A DNA stretch of 31,181 nt from the NCBI GenBank assembly GCA_035651595.1, contig DASRFJ010000055.1:1-31181 (forward strand), in the 5' to 3' direction. Origin of the DNA: JAFARZ01 sp035651595 (GTDB lineage Bacteria; Actinomycetota; Actinomycetes; Streptosporangiales; Streptosporangiaceae). Under the pieces are notes generated by a model. That model ran no database searches. It was not told the origin of the DNA and was given only the letters and a program-made list of their open reading frames with translations. The position numbers were made by a program, and so were the translations under genes. Of this stretch, positions 29,674-31,181 are shown piece after piece. Each line of letters begins with the position of its first letter. The first letter of the stretch is position 1.

Positions 29674-30720
29674 ATGACGTACCTCGCTGCCGATGACCGT
29701 TACACCAAGCACCCCTACCGGCGCTGCGGACGCAGCGGGCTCAGGCTGCCCGAAGTGTCCCTCGGCCTGTGGCAGAACTTCGGCGATACCAAGCCGGTCG
29801 AGGAGCAGCGCGCGGTCCTGCGCCGCGCCTTCGACCTGGGCGTGACGCACTTCGACCTGGCGAACAACTACGGCCCGCCGTACGGCAGCGCGGAGATCAA
29901 CTTCGGCCGGCTGATGCGCGAGGATTTCCGACCGTACCGGGATGAGCTGGTCATCTCGACGAAGGCCGGCTACGACATGTGGCCTGGCCCGTATGGCGAG
30001 TGGGGCTCCCGGAAGTACCTGCTGGCCAGCCTCGACCAGTCGCTGAGCCGGATGGGCCTGGACTACGTCGACATCTTCTACTCGCACCGCTTCGACCCGG
30101 AAACTCCGCTTGAGGAAACCATGGGGGCGCTCGACACCGCGGTGCGCTCAGGGCGGGCGTTGTATGCCGGCATCTCGTCCTATTCGGCCGAACGTACGGT
30201 GGAGGCTTGTGCCATACTCCGTTCGCTCGGCACGCCACTACTGATCCACCAGCCCTCGTATTCGATGCTGAACCGGTGGATCGAGGGCGGCGAGGACGGC
30301 GGGCCGAGCCTGCTTGACGTGCTGGGCCGCGAGGGCGTGGGGTGCATCGCGTTCTCTCCGCTGGCCCAGGGCGTGCTCACCGGCAAGTACCTGGGCGGCG
30401 TGCCGTCCGGGTCCCGGGCGGCCATCTCCGGCGGCTCGCTGTCGGGTGACCAGCTGTCCGAGGCGACGCTGGGGCACGTCCGGTCGCTGGCGACGATCGC
30501 GCAGGGCCGCGGCCAGACGCTGGCCCAGCTGGCGCTGGCCTGGGCGCTGCGCGACCCGCGCGTGACGTCGGTGCTGATCGGCGCCAGCAGCGTGGCCCAG
30601 CTCGAGGAGAACCTAGCCGCCGTCAGCGGCCCCGAATTCACCGCCGAAGAACTCGACGCCATCGACCGCGACGCCGTCGAAGCCGGCATCAACATCTGGG
30701 CAGCCTCAAGCGCCGGCTAA
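29674..30720 (+). CDS. aldo/keto reductase (YghZ/Gpr-like, AKR14)
   Basis: 348 residues, TIM barrel. Catalytic tetrad D61 and Y66 (FDLANNYGPPYG), K97 (STKAGY) and H138 (YSHRFDP). The phrases PYRRCGRSGLRLPEVSLGLW and GLDYVDIFYSHRFDPETPLEETMGAL place it with L-glyceraldehyde 3-phosphate/methylglyoxal reductases. The C-terminus carries VLIGASSVAQLEENL, the NADP-binding segment. GGGAGA lies before ATG 29674. Cytoplasmic, detoxifies reactive aldehydes in characterised relatives; substrate here inferred. Confidence 0.94.
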   Translation: MTYLAADDRYTKHPYRRCGRSGLRLPEVSLGLWQNFGDTKPVEEQRAVLRRAFDLGVTHFDLANNYGPPYGSAEINFGRLMREDFRPYRDELVISTKAGYDMWPGPYGEWGSRKYLLASLDQSLSRMGLDYVDIFYSHRFDPETPLEETMGALDTAVRSGRALYAGISSYSAERTVEACAILRSLGTPLLIHQPSYSMLNRWIEGGEDGGPSLLDVLGREGVGCIAFSPLAQGVLTGKYLGGVPSGSRAAISGGSLSGDQLSEATLGHVRSLATIAQGRGQTLAQLALAWALRDPRVTSVLIGASSVAQLEENLAAVSGPEFTAEELDAIDRDAVEAGINIWAASSAG

Positions 30721-30820
30721 CGCCCACCCGGCCGGCCATCAATACAGGGGGTATGCGGTCTGGTTTGTCCTGCTATGTGGGTGTGCGTTCCGCCGGTTCG
30801 CGTGGCTCGTTTCACGATCA

Positions 30821-31163
30821 CTACGAAGGGTTTTGCGTGCTCTAGGATCCTGGTGGCTTATTCAGTGTCCTGCGGCGAGGCGACCGGCGCTCGCAGGCGG
30901 CCCGCTGGCGGCAAAAATCTCGAACAACGTGGCGGATTACCCCTTCGTGGCGGGCTGACCCTCGTTTTCAAAGGCCAGTCCACCACAATAGGGAAATCCA
31001 CCACATTGATGCAGAGCCAGGCGGCGCGCTGGCGCATCGCCAGCCCCATGCCGCACGCCAGCTCCAGTCGCCATCAGGCGGCTGCCGGCAGATGGCCGGG
31101 CCGGCACATCCGAAGCCCAGGAGAATAAGCCACCAGGATCCTCTAGGCCAAAAAACCATTCGT
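30821..31163. mobile_element. MITE-like element with long terminal inverted repeats, no transposase
   Basis: AGGATCCTGGTGGCTTATTC at 30844-30863 is repeated exactly in inverse at 31123-31142. The match continues outwards imperfectly to about 30821 and 31163 (ACGAA.GGTTTT on the left against ACGAATGGTTTT read inwards from the right). GATCA stands just outside both ends (30816-30820 and 31164-31168), possibly a 5-bp target duplication, though it may belong to the repeat. The interior, about 260 bp, codes for nothing convincing and carries palindromic repeat copy B near its centre. Confidence 0.55.
30926..31007 (-). repeat. 82-bp palindromic dispersed repeat, copy B
   Basis: Arms 30926-30966 and 30967-31007 match as an inverted repeat at 28 of 41 positions. 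Eight of the other 13 pairs become G-U in a minus-strand transcript, leaving five unpaired. Within each arm the unit GTGGCGG..TGACCCC-like recurs at an 18-base period. Same orientation as copy A at 18701-18782. Confidence 0.75.
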
Positions 31164-31181
31164 GATCAGATCATGAGCTAT

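Larger units (their letters stand above)
30721..31181. other. 461-bp gene-free end region with a MITE-like element
   Basis: No supported gene. The first 100 bases after the reductase show nothing clear. From 30821 to 31163 there is a unit bounded by inverted repeats and containing the second palindromic repeat. The last about 35 bases are AT-rich and may belong to another element or promoter beyond the window. Confidence 0.6.

Noticed and set aside
30775..31128. 117-residue plus-strand frame at the window end
   Set aside because: It spans the palindromic repeat and reaches the right inverted repeat, with unusual codon use and no domain; better explained as a MITE interior.
30816..31168. GATCA as a definite 5-bp target-site duplication
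   Set aside because: GATCAC-like sequence could also be the outer part of the inverted repeats, so the true element ends cannot be fixed from one copy.

Overview
The window is about 31 kb of very GC-rich DNA, with strong G/C bias at third codon positions, frequent GTG starts and tight ATGA overlaps. Several families in it are typical of filamentous actinomycetes: the SAM-dependent methyltransferase of the DUF574 family paired with an XRE/MmyB-type regulator, DUF1707 membrane proteins, a stand-alone 'putative sensor' membrane domain, a DUF6295 protein and tricorn protease. I read it as the chromosome of a high-GC actinobacterium, probably outside Streptomyces proper; the genus cannot be fixed from the sequence alone. 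There are no rRNA, tRNA or CRISPR loci, and no intact transposase.

Layout. (1) 1-4440, all minus strand: ABC-2 ATPase, permease, DesK-type histidine kinase, NarL-type response regulator and the start of a tricorn protease, read in that order. It resembles the self-contained efflux/envelope-stress modules in which a two-component system controls its own ABC exporter. (2) 4441-5180: a 740-bp gene-free stretch with GC-rich tandem repeats, an 8-bp palindrome and a perfect 24-bp-arm hairpin. (3) 5181-9328: gamma-glutamyltransferase (minus), then a DUF4232-type lipoprotein and a DUF885 metallopeptidase-like protein (plus). (4) 9367-14763: a NitT/TauT-type ABC importer (ATPase, permease, binding lipoprotein; minus) divergent from a CitA/DcuS-type sensor kinase and its response regulator (plus). 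This is an unusual pairing that suggests transcriptional control of the importer by a small-molecule sensor. (5) 14782-18513: PCuAC-like lipoprotein, the DUF574 methyltransferase with its XRE regulator, and a divergent DHA2-type MFS exporter. (6) 18889-24657: MarR/SDR divergent pair, MFS exporter/DUF5937-ArsR-type regulator divergent pair, and an MMPL transporter. Each divergent spacer holds a palindrome suited to the adjacent regulator. (7) 24745-27191: ArsR regulator, small coiled-coil membrane protein and sensor-domain membrane protein in one operon, then two DUF1707 paralogues. (8) 27196-30720: a DnaN-like sliding-clamp paralogue, DUF6295 protein, dienelactone hydrolase and an aldo/keto reductase. 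(9) 30721-31181: gene-free, apparently a MITE-like element with terminal inverted repeats.

The most notable unexplained structure is an 82-bp palindromic repeat present twice (18701-18782 and 30926-31007, same orientation, about 73% identical without gaps). In both copies most transition-type mismatches between the arms become G-U wobbles only in a minus-strand transcript (14 against 2), which hints at a structured RNA or at strand-biased decay of one. The second copy sits inside the 343-bp unit bounded by long inverted repeats (20 bp perfect).
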